64,000 nt of DNA from Corynebacterium sp. MSK297 (lineage in GTDB: Bacteria > Actinomycetota > Actinomycetes > Mycobacteriales > Mycobacteriaceae): contig NZ_JASPGD010000001.1 of assembly GCF_030232885.1 (NCBI RefSeq), positions 1 to 64,000 on the forward strand, written 5' to 3'. Numbering within the stretch: the stretch's first letter is position 1; each line of letters opens with the position of its first letter. The notes beneath the pieces are model-generated. The model was not told where the DNA came from. It worked only from the letters and a program-made list of their open reading frames with translations, and searched no databases. Position numbers and translations under genes: made by a program. Positions 63,334-64,000 of this stretch are shown here, piece by piece.

Positions 63334-63789
63334 TTATTCCACAAGCAGTATTGAAACAATCACAGTGGCCAGAATCATAGCTGGCCCATGTGCAACGTAG
63401 CGCCGGCTTTGAAGCAGTGCAGCGAGCAAGCTCAGCAATGATGCCATTCCTGCAGCAAGCAATACGGCAAGCCCACCGCCTGCCGCGGCAGCCATGATGG
63501 CAAGCGGAATTGCTAGTTTAATATCTCCACCACCAAGGCCACGTGCATGCGATTGCTTGCATAAACGGTGCCACAGCGCAGCGCTCCAAATCTGCACCAG
63601 ATATAGAATTGGCCAGAGACTAGCCGCTAACAAAATTCCGGTGGTATTTGAGTGCTGAAACGCCCAACCAAGAGCACATATCGTGGCCGGAAGAGTCAAA
63701 AAATTTGGCAAGCGGTGAGCTTTCAAGTCATAAACAACCAAGGCACACGCCCACAGAAAAATGACGCATACAACGAAATATCCCCCCAT
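63334..63789 (-). CDS. A24-family prepilin peptidase (short form)
   Basis: This 151-residue polytopic membrane protein keeps the two aspartates of the A24 family: Asp21 in V-Y-D-L-K and Asp89 in G-L-G-G-G-D-I-K-L. It lacks the N-terminal methyltransferase domain of classic PilD, matching TadV-like forms. About five spans are evident. No pilin gene is in the window. It lies between aroE and aroC, an arrangement seen in other actinobacteria. Confidence 0.87.
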   Translation of the reverse strand: MGGYFVVCVIFLWACALVVYDLKAHRLPNFLTLPATICALGWAFQHSNTTGILLAASLWPILYLVQIWSAALWHRLCKQSHARGLGGGDIKLAIPLAIMAAAAGGGLAVLLAAGMASLLSLLAALLQSRRYVAHGPAMILATVIVSILLVE

Positions 63790-63883
63790 GCCTGCTTACG
63801 CTACCGAAGAATGCTCAGGTATGGGAATTTCCGTAGCCCCACTCACAATCGAGAAAACCGAGCGCCCCGAAAGCAGCAATTCT

Positions 63884-64000
63884 TTATGGATTCTGGGAAT
63901 TCAGCTCTCTATCGAGCGCAGCCCACATTTCTTCTTTCGGGGCAGGAAGCCCTGTGAACAGTCTAAATTGACCAAAGGCCTGGTGTGCCAGCATGACATG
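63884..64000 (-). CDS. aroE: Shikimate dehydrogenase, 3' end only
   Basis: The window edge cuts this gene; the last 38 codons plus stop are present. The translation reads M-L-A-H-Q-A-F, then L-F-T-G-L-P-A-P, the C-terminal helix that closes the active site in AroE (M-L-x-H-Q-A). The gene continues beyond position 64000. Placement beside the prepilin peptidase and aroC fits. Confidence 0.85.
   Translation of the reverse strand, partial: HVMLAHQAFGQFRLFTGLPAPKEEMWAALDRELNSQNP

Overview
The window is a stretch of core chromosome from an actinobacterium of the order Mycobacteriales, most likely a Corynebacterium. The evidence is the gene order suf operon / mptB-ABC-ctaA-qor-ctaB / tkt-tal-zwf-opcA-pgl / secG-tpi-pgk-gap / whiA-yvcK-rapZ-uvrC / rib operon / rsmB-fmt-priA-metK-coaBC / rpoZ-gmk-mihF / pyr operon / efp-pepQ-aro cluster. 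This follows the conserved order known from Corynebacterium and Mycobacterium. Lineage markers such as mIHF, OpcA, MptB, WhiA and a helicase-degenerate PriA support it. I see no tRNA, rRNA, CRISPR array, insertion sequence or prophage, and no gap above 300 bases without a gene.

Layout. 1-6622 (minus): sufR-sufB-sufD-sufC-sufS-sufU-sufT for Fe-S cluster assembly, with a palindrome upstream of sufR that is a candidate SufR operator. 6882-12311 (plus): mannosyltransferase MptB, a two-gene ABC exporter, heme A synthase CtaA and a quinone-oxidoreductase-like protein; ctaB (heme O synthase) faces them on the minus strand. 13561-20127 (plus): pentose-phosphate genes, in which transketolase and transaldolase form a single 1090-residue reading frame, followed by zwf, opcA and pgl. 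20267-34142 (minus): secG, tpiA-pgk-gap, whiA-yvcK-rapZ-uvrC, a PH-domain membrane protein and riboflavin genes ribH-ribBA-ribE-ribD with rpe. 34159-45103 (minus): rsmB, fmt, priA, metK, coaBC, a sodium:solute symporter with a 45-residue single-span partner, rpoZ, gmk and mihF. 45104-53670 (minus): the complete UMP pathway except pyrD and pyrE (pyrR-B-C-carA-carB-pyrF), with a candidate PyrR-binding hairpin beside the pyrR ribosome-binding site. 53781-56343 (plus): an SDR epimerase and two YbjN-domain proteins. 56439-64000 (minus): ppk2, nusB, efp, pepQ and the shikimate genes aroQ-aroB-aroK-aroC, a prepilin peptidase and the 3' end of aroE.

How it works together: the window supplies NADPH and pentoses, triose glycolysis, Fe-S clusters, heme A, flavins, SAM, CoA, pyrimidines and chorismate, plus translation and transcription housekeeping. 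No exotic multi-gene system is visible. The unusual items are the transketolase-transaldolase fusion; 16- and 17-bp tandem repeats on both sides of it; a recurring pattern of 15- or 18-bp in-frame tandem repeats in linkers and tails of RibBA, RibE, RsmB, Fmt and NusB and in the fusion linker; the small membrane ORF overlapping the symporter; and the PyrR hairpin. ppc, normally next to tpi in C. glutamicum, is absent here.
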